A stretch of 64,000 bases of DNA from Actinomyces sp. oral taxon 171 str. F0337 (GTDB lineage Bacteria > Actinomycetota > Actinomycetes > Actinomycetales > Actinomycetaceae). The position numbers were made by a program, and so were the translations under genes. Below the pieces are notes generated by a model. It worked only from the letters and a program-made list of their open reading frames with translations. It was not told the origin of the DNA and ran no database searches. The stretch spans positions 248,001-312,000 of the forward strand of contig NZ_CP040005.1 in assembly GCF_005696555.1 (NCBI RefSeq), read 5' to 3'. Below are positions 1 through 8,848 of this stretch, piece by piece (the first letter of the stretch is position 1; each line of letters begins with the position of its first letter).

Positions 1-1
1 G

Positions 2-532
2 GGCCTGCTGGCCATGCGCCTGGACCAGCGCGCCCAGATGCTGGCCGCCAAGGACACCATCAAGGCGGGCCAGGTCATCGACAAGGAGGACCTGGTGAGC
101 GCCTCGGTCTCCTCGGACCTCACCACCCTGGTGCGTGCGGACCAGATCGACCAGGTCGTCGGCCGCACCGCCCGCGTGGAGATCTCCAAGGGCCAGCTGC
201 TGGACACCTCCCAGCTCGCCACCGACCCGGTCCCCGGCGGGGACCTCCAGGTCGTCGGTGTCTCCGCCAATGCCGGGCGCTTCCCGGCCGGCGGCCTGCA
301 GCCAGGCGACAAGGTCGACGTCGTTGACATCGGTTCTCAGAACGTCATCGTCTCCGATGCTCAGGTGCTCGCCGCCAAGCCCTCCTCGGGAACCAGTGAC
401 GACTGGACCTCCGGCGCCGTCATCTCCGTCCTCGTCGACAAGAAGGGCGCCGCCAAGCTCGCCAGCGCATCGGCCAACGGAACCATCGCCGTCATCCTGA
501 CCGCGTCCGGGCAGCCGATCAAGGAGAGCTGA
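2..532 (+). CDS. SAF-domain Flp pilus assembly protein (CpaB/RcpC-like), 5' truncated by window edge
   Basis: The reading frame is open from base 2, so the gene almost certainly begins upstream; the ATG at 14 is only the first in-window Met. The visible part contains an SAF-type stretch (DTIKAGQVIDKEDL near its start, then VGRTARVEISKGQLLD), the beta-clip fold of CpaB/RcpC proteins that sit in the periplasm or wall and support the Tad pilus. The second half (RFPAGGLQPGDKVDVVDIG) fits the RcpC-like domain. It runs straight into the CpaE-like gene with a one-base TGATG overlap, making it the first visible member of the Tad operon. The SAF call rests on sequence pattern and position; the N-terminal membrane segment expected in this family is outside the window. 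Confidence 0.8.
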   Translation, partial: GLLAMRLDQRAQMLAAKDTIKAGQVIDKEDLVSASVSSDLTTLVRADQIDQVVGRTARVEISKGQLLDTSQLATDPVPGGDLQVVGVSANAGRFPAGGLQPGDKVDVVDIGSQNVIVSDAQVLAAKPSSGTSDDWTSGAVISVLVDKKGAAKLASASANGTIAVILTASGQPIKES

Positions 533-1290
533 TGCTCATCTCGATCGCCTCCGCGAAGGGGTCGCCCGGCGCCTCGACGAGCGCCCACGTGCTCGCCGCG
601 GTCTGGCCCCGTCCGGCCGTCCTGGCCGAGCTCGATCCTGCCGGGTCCGACCTGGTCTACCGTGCCCACTCCCGCGAGGGGATGCCCCTGGACAGTGACC
701 GGGGCGTCGTCTCCCTGGCCGCCGCCATCCGCCGTGACCCGGCCGCGCCCCTGCGCGATCACCTCACCCTCATCGAGGGCGACCTGCCCGTCCTCGTGGG
801 CCTGTCGCGCCCCGATCAGGCCACGGCCATCGGGGCCGGCTGGTCCGGACTGGCCACCAGCCTGCACCGCCAGGGGGACATCATCGCCGACGTCGGCCGC
901 CTGTCTCCCGGCGCCCCGAGCCTGGGCGTGGCCATGGCCTCCGACATCACCCTGGTCGCGGTGCGCCCCGGGGTGGAGAACTACGGCCACCTGCGCGAGC
1001 GCCTGTCCTGGATCGTCGCCGAGACCTCCCGCCGCTCCGAGCGGGTCCGCCTCGGTGTCCTCCTCATCGCGCCCTGGAAGGCCCGCCACGAGGCCGATGA
1101 CCTCACCCGCCTGCTGCGCGGCAGCGGCCTGGAGGTCCCCGTCGTCGGCGTCCTGGCCTTCGACCAGAGCGCTGCGGACTCCCTGGCGGGCCGCCGCGCC
1201 CGCCCCCTGGGCCGCACCCTCCTGGTGCGTTCGGCCCGAACCGTTGCCACCGCCCTCGCCGGCGCCGTCATCAAGGGAGGTGCCGCATGA
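532..1290 (+). CDS. CpaE/TadZ-like ParA/MinD-family protein with degenerate Walker A
   Basis: 252 aa. It starts MLISIASAKGSPGAST, a position where ParA/MinD/CpaE proteins carry KGGVGKTT. The opening Lys-Gly is kept, but the catalytic Lys before Thr is replaced by Ala-Ser. AELDPAGSD follows, matching the switch I D-x-D/DP region of the family. Members associated with Tad loci (CpaE/TadZ) localise the pilus machine at a pole. The gene overlaps SAF by one base upstream and TadA by ATGA downstream, so translation is coupled. The lost lysine suggests weak or no ATP hydrolysis, as in atypical TadZ proteins; this is inferred from sequence only. Confidence 0.75.
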   Translation: MLISIASAKGSPGASTSAHVLAAVWPRPAVLAELDPAGSDLVYRAHSREGMPLDSDRGVVSLAAAIRRDPAAPLRDHLTLIEGDLPVLVGLSRPDQATAIGAGWSGLATSLHRQGDIIADVGRLSPGAPSLGVAMASDITLVAVRPGVENYGHLRERLSWIVAETSRRSERVRLGVLLIAPWKARHEADDLTRLLRGSGLEVPVVGVLAFDQSAADSLAGRRARPLGRTLLVRSARTVATALAGAVIKGGAA

Positions 1291-2603
1291 GTGTCGACCA
1301 GGGACTCGTCCGCGACATGCGCGAGGAGGTCGCCGACCTCCTGGCCCAGCAGCGCCGTGACGACGCCACCTCCGGCATCCCCCCGATGTCCCCGGAGGAC
1401 GAGCGCCAGTTCGCCCGCGCCCTCATCGGCCGCGTGCTCGAGCAGCACGCCCGCACTGAGATCGCCGCCGGTCGCAGCCCGCTCAACGCCCAGGAGGAGG
1501 AAGAGGTCTCCCAGGGCATCCACGCGGCGCTCTTCGGTGTCGGCCGCCTCCAGCCCCTGCTGGACAATAAGGATGTCGAGAACATCGACATCAACGGCTA
1601 TGACAACGTCTTCATCCAGTACGCCGACGGCCGTGAGGAGCGCGGCGCCCCGGTGGCCGAGTCCGACGAGGAGCTCATCGAGCTCGTTCAGGTCCTCGGC
1701 TCCTACTCGGGCCTGGCCTCGCGCCCCTTCGACTCCGCCAACCCCCAGCTGGACCTGCGCCTGCCGGACGGCTCGCGCCTGTCCGCCGTCATGGAGGTCT
1801 GCTCGCGGCCCTCGATCTCGGTGCGTCGCGCCCGACTGGACCGGGTGGGCCTGGAGGAGCTGGTCCGGCTCGGCTCCCTGACCCCGCGGCTGGCCGCCTT
1901 CTGCTCGGCGGCCGTGCGCGCCCGCAAGAACATCATGATCGCCGGCGCCACGAACGCCGGGAAGACCACCTTCCTGCGCGCCCTGGCCAACGAGATCCCG
2001 CCCGAGGAGCGCCTCATCACCGTCGAGCGCGCCCTGGAGCTGGGCCTGGGCGAGTTCGCCGACCTGCACCCCAACGTCGTCGCCTTCGAGGAGCGCCTGC
2101 CCAACTCCGAGGGCTCCGGCGCGATCTCCATGGCGGACCTCGTGCGGCGCTCGCTGCGCATGAACCCCTCACGGGTCATCGTCGGTGAGGTCCTGGGTGA
2201 CGAGATCGTCACCATGCTCAACGCCATGAGCCAGGGCAACGACGGCTCGCTGTCCACCATCCACGCGAACTCCTCCTCCGAGGTGTTCAACCGCATCGCC
2301 ACCTACGCCATCCAGTCGGCCGAGCACCTGCCCCAGGACGCCACCAACCTTCTCATCGCCGGCGCCGTCGACTTCGTCATCTTCCTGACCCGGGAGAACC
2401 GCTTCTCCCAGGGCGGGGGGCTGCGCCGCTACGTCGCCTCCGTGCGTGAGGTCAACGGCGTCGACGGGCGGGTCCTGTCCAGTGAGGTCTTCGCCGACGA
2501 CGGGACCGGGACCGCCCAACCGGCCGCACCGATCTCCTGCGTCAACGACCTCATCAACGCCGGCTACGACCCGGCCGCCGCCTACCGGGGTGGTTACGCA
2601 TGA
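1287..2603 (+). CDS. tadA: TadA/CpaF-type secretion ATPase
   Basis: 438 aa hexameric traffic ATPase that powers Flp pilus assembly at the cytoplasmic membrane. The Walker A is GATNAGKTTF near residues 218-227. The Asp-box/Walker B region RVIVGEVLGDE is near 297, and the His-box STIHANS is near 322-328, all in the order of the GspE/VirB11/CpaF family. The N-terminal part (about 1-200) carries the usual NDR/N2 region (GRLQPLLDNKDVENIDINGY). Start ATG at 1287 overlaps the upstream stop (ATGA) and the stop overlaps TadB. Length is typical for CpaF of Actinobacteria. Confidence 0.93.
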   Translation: MSVDQGLVRDMREEVADLLAQQRRDDATSGIPPMSPEDERQFARALIGRVLEQHARTEIAAGRSPLNAQEEEEVSQGIHAALFGVGRLQPLLDNKDVENIDINGYDNVFIQYADGREERGAPVAESDEELIELVQVLGSYSGLASRPFDSANPQLDLRLPDGSRLSAVMEVCSRPSISVRRARLDRVGLEELVRLGSLTPRLAAFCSAAVRARKNIMIAGATNAGKTTFLRALANEIPPEERLITVERALELGLGEFADLHPNVVAFEERLPNSEGSGAISMADLVRRSLRMNPSRVIVGEVLGDEIVTMLNAMSQGNDGSLSTIHANSSSEVFNRIATYAIQSAEHLPQDATNLLIAGAVDFVIFLTRENRFSQGGGLRRYVASVREVNGVDGRVLSSEVFADDGTGTAQPAAPISCVNDLINAGYDPAAAYRGGYA

Positions 2604-3475
2604 ACCAGACCACCGCCACTGTTGCCATCCTCGCCGGCGCACTCGTCGGGGGAGGGCTCTTCCTCCTGGTCGGCTTCTTCATGGGTGTCGACATGCTGCC
2701 CGACCGCCCCGGCTCATCGGGCTCCCTGCGCGACAGCCTCAAGGGCCTGTCCGGCCGACTCATCGCCTGCCTCGTCGTCGGTCTGGGCGTCCTGCTGCTC
2801 ACTCGCTGGATCGTCCTGGCCGTCGCCGCCGGTGTGCTCGTCCTCGTGTGGCCGCTGCTCTTCGGCGGGGCCAAGCAGGAGAAGCTCGCCGCCGCCAAGA
2901 TCGAGGCCCTGGCCACCTGGTCGGAGTCGCTGCGGGACACCATTGCCGGCGCCGTGGGCCTGGAGCAGGCCATCCCCGCCACCGTCTACGCCGCCGCCCC
3001 GGTCCTCCGTGAGGACCTGGCCCTCCTGGCGGACCGCATGCGTGTGCGCGTCCCCCTGCCGACGGCGCTGCGCCAGTTCGCCGACGACCTCGACGACCCC
3101 ACGGCGGACCTCATCGTCTCCGCCCTCATCATGAACGCCCGCCTGCGCGGCCCCGGTCTGCGCCAGCTGCTCGGCGCCCTGGCGGACACGGCCCGCTCCG
3201 AGCTCGACATGCGTCAGCGGGTCTCCGCCTCCCGCGCCGGCACCCGGCGCTCGGCCCAGATCGTCGTCATCTTCTCCATCGTCGTCATGCTGGGCCTGGC
3301 CGTCTTCAACCGGAGCTTCGTCGCCCCCTACTCCAGCGTGCAGGGACAGCTGGTGCTGGTCGTCGTCGTGGCGCTCTTCGCCGTCGGCATGCTCTGGATG
3401 CGGCGCCTGGCCGGTGTCCGGCTGCCGCGCCGCTTCCTGACCGTCTCCGCTCAGGCCGGAGGTGAGAACGCATGA
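2600..3475 (+). CDS. tadB: TadB-like type II secretion F-domain membrane protein
   Basis: 291 aa integral membrane platform protein of the Tad pilus. An N-terminal membrane segment (residues about 5-30), a second pair around 50-85, then a cytoplasmic T2SSF domain (WSESLRDTIAGAVGLEQAI, helical) and two C-terminal membrane segments near residues 210-270. It is the first of the usual TadB/TadC pair and overlaps TadA upstream and TadC downstream by four bases (ATGA). It should dimerise with TadC and couple TadA to pilin extraction. The assignment is by topology, order and the T2SSF-like core. Confidence 0.88.
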   Translation: MNQTTATVAILAGALVGGGLFLLVGFFMGVDMLPDRPGSSGSLRDSLKGLSGRLIACLVVGLGVLLLTRWIVLAVAAGVLVLVWPLLFGGAKQEKLAAAKIEALATWSESLRDTIAGAVGLEQAIPATVYAAAPVLREDLALLADRMRVRVPLPTALRQFADDLDDPTADLIVSALIMNARLRGPGLRQLLGALADTARSELDMRQRVSASRAGTRRSAQIVVIFSIVVMLGLAVFNRSFVAPYSSVQGQLVLVVVVALFAVGMLWMRRLAGVRLPRRFLTVSAQAGGENA

Positions 3476-4395
3476 TCACCTGGATCCTCATCGGTGGTGC
3501 GCTCAGCGGTGCCGGCCTGTTCGCCCTCACCCTCATCCTGGCGCCCCCCGCCACTCAGCCCGCCGCCGCCCTGGCCGAGCTGGACACCCGCCGCGACGAG
3601 GGCCGTATGCGCGAGGACGTGCGGCGCCTCAACCCCTCCGAGGCGGACACCCCCGAGTGGGTGGACACCCTCAGCCTGCGCATCACCTCCCTCGTGCGGC
3701 GCACCGGCATCGACCTGTCCTCCCTGACCGGGGACCTGGCCGTCGTGGGGCGCTCCCTGGAGCGCCACATGGTGACCTCGGTCTTCCTCGGGGTAGGGGG
3801 CTTCGCCGCGCCACTGCTCATCGTCGCACTCATGCAGGTGATGGGGGTGCCCCTGGGGTGGTCGGTGCCCCTGCTGCTGAGCGTTGCCCTGGGGGTCGTC
3901 GGCCTGCTGCTGCCCACGCTGCGCCTGCGCAGCGATGCCGACGAGGCGCGCCGGGACTTCCGCCACGTCGTCGGCTCCTACCTGGACCTGGTGGCCATGT
4001 CGTTGTCCGCGGGGCGCGGTGTCCCCGAGGCCCTCGACGCCGCCTCAAGCCTCTCCGACGATCCCGCCATGCTCCGCATCCGCGACGCCCTCGACGTCGC
4101 CCGGCTGCGCGGGGACACGCCCTGGGCGGCCCTGGGCCGGTTGGGCACCCAGCTGCGCATCGACGAGCTGCGCGACCTGTCCGCCGCCCTGGCGCTCGTG
4201 GCCGAGGACGGCGCCAAGATCCGCGAGTCCCTGGGAGCCCGGGCCTCCAGCATGCGCCGCCGCGACCTGTCGGACGCCGAGGGCAAGGCCGGGGAGAACT
4301 CCGAGTCCATGCTCGTGGCCCAGCTCGTCGTCGCCATGGGCTTCATCGTCTTCCTCGTCTACCCGGCCCTGACCGGGATCATCGGATCCGTGTAG
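3472..4395 (+). CDS. tadC: TadC-like type II secretion F-domain membrane protein
   Basis: 307 aa partner of TadB. A membrane segment at the extreme N-terminus (WILIGGALSGAGLFALTLIL), two in the middle (about residues 105-150), then a T2SSF cytoplasmic domain (YLDLVAMSLSAGRGVPEALD, a typical TadC signature), and a last membrane segment at the C-terminus ending ALTGIIGSV. Start overlaps the TadB stop. A 146-bp gap follows before the pilin, the largest space in the operon, and the pilin may have its own or additional promoter there; no convincing -35/-10 pair was found. Confidence 0.88.
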   Translation: MITWILIGGALSGAGLFALTLILAPPATQPAAALAELDTRRDEGRMREDVRRLNPSEADTPEWVDTLSLRITSLVRRTGIDLSSLTGDLAVVGRSLERHMVTSVFLGVGGFAAPLLIVALMQVMGVPLGWSVPLLLSVALGVVGLLLPTLRLRSDADEARRDFRHVVGSYLDLVAMSLSAGRGVPEALDAASSLSDDPAMLRIRDALDVARLRGDTPWAALGRLGTQLRIDELRDLSAALALVAEDGAKIRESLGARASSMRRRDLSDAEGKAGENSESMLVAQLVVAMGFIVFLVYPALTGIIGSV

Positions 4396-4541
4396 CCCCT
4401 CAGACCCGCCTGCCCGCCCTGTGAACGGAGAACCTCCACGAACCAGTTGACTGCCTTTCGACCGGTCGCTTGACTGAGAGCCTGCGACGATTCACCGTCC
4501 ACGCCTTCACCACCCAGTTTCTCTCAAGGAAAGGACAAATC

Positions 4542-4775
4542 ATGCTCAAGATGCTGTGCGTACTCCAGATGCTCGCCGGCGACCTGCGCGAGCGGGTCAG
4601 TAACCGCCTGTCGGAGGAGAAGGGAGCCTCGACCGTCGAGTGGGTCATCATCACCGGCTTCCTCATCGTCCTGGCCGCCGTCGTCGGTAAGGCCATCTAC
4701 AGCATGGTCAACGACGCCTCCGCCAACCTCAAGGTGCCGGAGATCGGCAACGGCGGCGGCGACGGGGCCCCCTGA
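4542..4775 (+). CDS. Flp/Tad-type pilin-like protein
   Basis: 77 aa. The ATG at 4542 is chosen because a good ribosome site (AAGGAAAGGA) lies just upstream; an in-frame extension to 4470 would add an unlikely 24-residue leader. Structure: short basic N-terminus with a helix, then EEKGASTVEWVIITGFLIVL, i.e. a G-x4-E prepilin-peptidase-like site followed by a hydrophobic segment, and a short polar tail ending in Gly/Asp. This is the actinobacterial Flp form, which carries Trp rather than the Tyr usually seen after Glu. It should be the main or structural pilin, processed by a prepilin peptidase not encoded in this window. Confidence 0.85.
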   Translation: MLKMLCVLQMLAGDLRERVSNRLSEEKGASTVEWVIITGFLIVLAAVVGKAIYSMVNDASANLKVPEIGNGGGDGAP

Positions 4776-4792
4776 TAAGAGGAATGACCATC

Positions 4793-5209
4793 ATGCAGTC
4801 GCTGTGGAGAGGAATGACGAGGCGCTTGCGCTCGGAGGCCGGGGCCTCCAGCGTCGAGCTGCTCGTCTTCTTCCCGTTGCTCCTGCTCATTGTGCTGCTC
4901 ACCGTGCAGGTCGCACTGAGCTGGTACGGCAACGAGGTGGCGACCTCCACCGCCCGGGAGGTCGCCCGCGAGGTCCGCAGCGGCTCGGCCGACTCCTCCG
5001 CGGTCGCCGCCGCCAAGGCCGACGGCGAGGCCTACGCCCACCGGGTCGGCGGCAAGGCGCTCACCGAGGTGTCGGTGGACGTCGTCGTGGTCGGCAACCA
5101 GGTCAATGTCCAGGTGACCGGCAAGTCCATGGACATCATCGCCGGTTTCGCCCCCAAGGTGCAGGCCTCGGTCACCTCCGAGCGCGAGACCTTCCGGGGG
5201 GACACGTGA
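4793..5209 (+). CDS. tadE: TadE-like pseudopilin
   Basis: About 138 aa. ATG at 4793 is preferred over 4784 because the purine-rich AAGAGGA directly abuts 4784 but sits nine bases from 4793. The N-terminus RLRSEAGASSVELLVFFPLL shows the TadE signature: basic residues, G-A-S-S-V-E and a long hydrophobic helix. The remainder is a small extracellular domain rich in Ser/Val/Ala. TadE proteins are minor pilins that tie the assembly platform to the fibre. Its stop overlaps the next gene as GTGA. Confidence 0.83.
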   Translation: MQSLWRGMTRRLRSEAGASSVELLVFFPLLLLIVLLTVQVALSWYGNEVATSTAREVAREVRSGSADSSAVAAAKADGEAYAHRVGGKALTEVSVDVVVVGNQVNVQVTGKSMDIIAGFAPKVQASVTSERETFRGDT

Positions 5210-5709
5210 CACGCACCCCGACCACCATCGCCCCGGCCATCACCGGCGGCCGAGCCGCATCGGCTGCAAGAATGCTCCGCGCCCGCCTGCGTCGAGTCGC
5301 CGGTGCCGCCGGTACCGCCGCCGAGCGGGGCAGCATGTCCGTCGAGATGATCGTCCTGGTCCCGGTGCTCCTGCTCATCGTCATGATCGCCGTCGCCGGG
5401 GGCCGCCTGGTCTCCGCCGAGGGCATGGTCCAGGCCGCCGCCCGCGACGCCGCCCGGGCCGCCTCCATCGAGCGCTCCGCCGGGGAGGCCGACGCCGCCG
5501 CCCGCCGCAGCCTGGCCGCCGCCGACACCGCCAACGCCCGGTGCTCGGGGGGAGTCGACGTCGGCGGCTTCGGCCGGGGCGGCACCGTCACCGCCACCGT
5601 CAGCTGCCGTGTCGAGCTGTCCGACCTGGGCCTGGTCTTCCTGCCCGGCGCCACCACCGTCACGGCGAGCTCCACCGCACCGGTCGACACCTGGAGGGGA
5701 ACCCGATGA
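5206..5709 (+). CDS. second TadE-like pseudopilin
   Basis: 167 aa, GTG start overlapping the previous stop (GTGA). After an about 40-residue basic N-terminal stretch comes AAERGSMSVEMIVLVPVLLL, a TadE-type processing site (G-S-M-S-V-E) and hydrophobic helix. An extracellular domain with two Cys (ARCSGG and VSCRVE), which could form a disulfide, follows. The cytoplasmic leader is longer than in the preceding paralogue. Another ORF in the same frame begins upstream at 4804 but overlaps the true TadE gene out of frame and is ignored. The stop overlaps the next ATG (ATGA). Confidence 0.8.
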   Translation: MTRTPTTIAPAITGGRAASAARMLRARLRRVAGAAGTAAERGSMSVEMIVLVPVLLLIVMIAVAGGRLVSAEGMVQAAARDAARAASIERSAGEADAAARRSLAAADTANARCSGGVDVGGFGRGGTVTATVSCRVELSDLGLVFLPGATTVTASSTAPVDTWRGTR

Positions 5710-6161
5710 ACCGGATCATGACCTCCGTGCGCCGCCGGATCCGCCGCGACGGCGAGCGCGGAGCCGTCTCCGTCTACGCCGTCATCATCGCCGCGGTCCT
5801 CATGCTCATGGCCGGACTGTGCATCGAGGGCGGCCGCGTCCTCAACGCCCGCGCCACCCTGGCCGACCAGGCCGAGCAGGCCGCCCGCGCAGGCGCCCAG
5901 CACCTGTCCACCGACGACGTGCGCGGAGGCGCGAGCGTCTCGGTGGACAGTGCCGCCGCCACCTCCGCCGCCCGCACCTACCTGGCCCAGGGCGGCCTGG
6001 CCCAGAGCTCCACCGTCGACGTCACCTCGCGGGGGGTCGCCGTCACCGTCGAGCGCGACGTCCCCACCACGATGCTGCGACTCGTCGGCGTCACATCCAT
6101 TCATGTCACCGTCACCGGCGAGGCCCGTAACGCCGTCGGTATCTTTGAGGAGGATCAGTGA
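5706..6161 (+). CDS. TadG/Rv3654c-like pilus-associated protein
   Basis: 151 aa starting at the ATGA overlap with the previous gene. It has the arrangement of the actinobacterial 'TadE/G-like' third protein: RDGERGAVSVYAVIIAAVLM (processing-like site without the usual Glu, then a membrane helix), followed by CIEGGRVLNARATLADQAEQAARAGAQ, the conserved helix of TadG N-domains. The short extracellular part has no VWA domain, unlike proteobacterial TadG. Its GTGA stop overlaps the LysM protein gene, so the whole block is one translational unit. Confidence 0.78.
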   Translation: MNRIMTSVRRRIRRDGERGAVSVYAVIIAAVLMLMAGLCIEGGRVLNARATLADQAEQAARAGAQHLSTDDVRGGASVSVDSAAATSAARTYLAQGGLAQSSTVDVTSRGVAVTVERDVPTTMLRLVGVTSIHVTVTGEARNAVGIFEEDQ

Positions 6162-8836
6162 GCCGCGCCGCTCAACGAGCCCAGGCCGCCGGACCCGAAC
6201 GTTTCCGCGCACCGGTGCGCAGCACGCGCCCCCCGGTGTGGAAGTCACTCCTGGCCGCCCTTCTCCTCATGCTGGTCATCATCGGCCTGCCGGTGCTCCT
6301 GCTGGCCACCGTCGGCCTTCCCCCCATCCCCACCGAGCTGGGGCTGGACACCCTCACCCAGGCGATCTCCGTCGATGCCCTTCTGGGCGTCCTCATCTGG
6401 GTGATCTGGCTGGCCTGGATGCAGTTCACCTTCTGCACCCTGGTGGAGACCGTCTCCGCGATTCGCGGCCGCAGCGTCCCCGGGCACGTCCCCTTCTCCG
6501 GCGGGGTGCAGGCCGTGGCCCGCCGGCTCGTGGCCTCCGTGCTGCTGCTGGGCGCCGTCAGCGGCCCGCTGGCCGCCGCGGCCGCCCCGGTGGTCGAGGA
6601 GCCCACCCCCGCGGTTGCCGCCGCCCAGGACTCCGCCCGCGCCACCACCCGGACTACCGACGCCTCGGGCGCCTCGGTCACCTCCGGGACCGTGGCCCAG
6701 AACCCCGACGGCAGCCAGCAGATGCGTTACATGGTCGGCGGCGTCGAGATCGACCCCGCCCTCGGCTCCCAGCTCGTGGGCCAGCGCGTCTACGTGGTCC
6801 AGCCGCCCGAGGGCCGCTACCACGACAACCTCTGGGACATCGCCGAGCGCAACCTCGGTGACGGACGCGCCTACACCCAGATCTACGACCTCAACGCAGG
6901 CCGTGTCCAGCCCGACGGCGGCTCCCTGGAGCTGGCCCGCCTCATCCAGCCCGGCTGGCTCATGGTCATGCCCGAGGAGGCCGCCTCCGTGCCCCGGGTC
7001 GAGGCCGTCCCGGTGGCACCGGCGCCGGCCACCCCCGCCCCGGCCACACCCAACCCGGAGGAGGCCCGCTCCGGCGCCGGCATCGACCAGGGCCTGGCCT
7101 CCACCCTGCGGGACGTCCCGCCTGTCCAGATGCCGGCGGTCGGCGCGCTCCTGGCCGCCTCCCTCGTCTCGGTGCTCGTGCGTCGCCGGCGCCAGCTCTC
7201 CGGCGGGGTCTTCGACGAGGGGCCCGGCGAGCTCGAGCGGCTCCTGCGCGTGGGCGCCGACGAGCGCCGCGCCCAGCGTCTCAACGCCATCCTGCGCTCC
7301 CTGGACTCCATCCCCGGCAGCCCCCGCCCCTACGCCGTCGCCATCGACGACGACGCCTGTTACCTGCGCCTGGCACAGGCCGTGCCCGAGGCCCCCGCCC
7401 CCTGGCGCGTTCAGGAGGAGGGCCTCACGTGGGTGATGCGCGCCGGCCAGGAGCCGGCCCCCGCCCCGAACGGCTCCCTACTGCCGGGCCTGGTGACCGT
7501 GGGTCGCATCGCCAGCGGCGCCGACATCCTCATCGACCTGGCCTTCGCCGACGGTGAGGTCGCCGTCACCGGTGACCCCGCCATGGCCGCCGAGGTCGTC
7601 ACCGCCCTCGCCCTGGAGCTGTGCACCAACCCCTGGTCCCAGGAGGCCGTCGTCGTGGGCGCCGGTCTGCCGACCGCGCTGCGCGAGGTGGCCGGCGGGC
7701 GCATCCAGTCCCCGGAGGCCCTCCTGGCGGACAACCCGCTGCCGGGTCGCGCCGACGTCATCACCGGCCGTCGTCCCGGGGCGGCCACCACCTTCGTCCT
7801 CGTGGGCAACGGCGAGGCCACGCCGAGCCTGCCGCCCGGCGGCGACTACGCCGTCGTGCGCACCGGTGGGGACGGCCGGGCGCGCTGGACCATCGACATC
7901 GACGCCTCCGGCACCGCACGCATCGACCAGCTGGGCATCGCGGTGCGGGCCACGCGTGCCACCGAGAACGAGGTCCTGGCGCTGGCGCACCTCTTCGGCC
8001 CGGCCCAGGTGACCGACGACGGCACGCGCCCGCCGATCCCCGACCCGCCCACGCCGCCGATGATGACCGCGGCCCTGCGCACCGCCGACGTGCGCGTCCA
8101 GGTGCTGGGGCAGACGCTCGTGGAGACCGCCGGCGCGGTCGATCCCGAGCGCCGCTCGATCCTCACCGAGGCCGCCATCTGCGTGGCCCTCCATCCCGAG
8201 GGCATCCGCCCGGCGGTGCTCGGCACCATGCTCTGGCCGCTGGGGGCCACCGCGGACGTGGTGGCCGGCACCGTGGAGCGGCTGCGCGCCTGGCTGGGCC
8301 ATGACGCCCAGGGGCTGCCCCACCTGCGGGAGGACGCCGAGGGGCGCCTCGTCATGGGGCCGGGGGTCGTCGTCGACTGGGACGTGCTGCGCTCGCTGCT
8401 GGCCTCCTCCCGCGGCTGCCCGCCCCAGCGCGAGGTCGAGCTGCTCATCGAGGCCCTGCGCCTGGTGCGCGGCCCCATGGTGGCCGGCGCCGAGGAGGGC
8501 CGCTACACCTGGATGGCGCGCGTGCGCGCCGCCCACCAGTACAACGCCCTCGTCGTGGATGCCGCGCACCGCGTCGTCGAGCTCATCGGGGACACCGACC
8601 CCGACGGCGCGGGGATGGCGATCGCCACGGGCCTGGCGGTCGTGGACCTGGACCAGGGGCTGTGGCGCGACCGCCTGCGCCTGGCGGCCCGGCGCGGCCG
8701 CGGCGAGCTGGAGCGGGAGGTGCACGGGCTCCTGTCGGCCGCCGGTGCCGACGACCTGGCCCAGGTCGACCCGGCCACGGCCGCCCTCGTGGAGGACCTG
8801 GCACCGGGGCTGTCCGTGGCCCGACGCCCCGCGTAA
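6158..8836 (+). CDS. LysM membrane protein with C-terminal BTAD-like helical domain, Tad-locus type
   Basis: 892 aa, GTG start at the GTGA overlap. Two hydrophobic segments are near residues 28-52 and 70-90 and a third near 125. A LysM-like region follows around residues 205-275 (VYVVQPPEGRYHDNLWDIAE through LIQPGWLMVMP), then a Pro/Ala-rich linker and another membrane segment (PAVGALLAASLVSVLV). A long cytoplasmic part follows, whose last about 150 residues (GCPPQREVELLIEALRLV, YTWMARVRAAHQYNAL) look like a bacterial transcriptional activator domain (BTAD, TPR-like). Such LysM/BTAD proteins are common at the end of actinobacterial Tad operons and may link the pilus to the wall and to cytoplasmic partners. 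Function unproven. Confidence 0.75.
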   Translation: MSRAAQRAQAAGPERFRAPVRSTRPPVWKSLLAALLLMLVIIGLPVLLLATVGLPPIPTELGLDTLTQAISVDALLGVLIWVIWLAWMQFTFCTLVETVSAIRGRSVPGHVPFSGGVQAVARRLVASVLLLGAVSGPLAAAAAPVVEEPTPAVAAAQDSARATTRTTDASGASVTSGTVAQNPDGSQQMRYMVGGVEIDPALGSQLVGQRVYVVQPPEGRYHDNLWDIAERNLGDGRAYTQIYDLNAGRVQPDGGSLELARLIQPGWLMVMPEEAASVPRVEAVPVAPAPATPAPATPNPEEARSGAGIDQGLASTLRDVPPVQMPAVGALLAASLVSVLVRRRRQLSGGVFDEGPGELERLLRVGADERRAQRLNAILRSLDSIPGSPRPYAVAIDDDACYLRLAQAVPEAPAPWRVQEEGLTWVMRAGQEPAPAPNGSLLPGLVTVGRIASGADILIDLAFADGEVAVTGDPAMAAEVVTALALELCTNPWSQEAVVVGAGLPTALREVAGGRIQSPEALLADNPLPGRADVITGRRPGAATTFVLVGNGEATPSLPPGGDYAVVRTGGDGRARWTIDIDASGTARIDQLGIAVRATRATENEVLALAHLFGPAQVTDDGTRPPIPDPPTPPMMTAALRTADVRVQVLGQTLVETAGAVDPERRSILTEAAICVALHPEGIRPAVLGTMLWPLGATADVVAGTVERLRAWLGHDAQGLPHLREDAEGRLVMGPGVVVDWDVLRSLLASSRGCPPQREVELLIEALRLVRGPMVAGAEEGRYTWMARVRAAHQYNALVVDAAHRVVELIGDTDPDGAGMAIATGLAVVDLDQGLWRDRLRLAARRGRGELEREVHGLLSAAGADDLAQVDPATAALVEDLAPGLSVARRPA

Positions 8837-8848
8837 GGAGGCGCAGGC

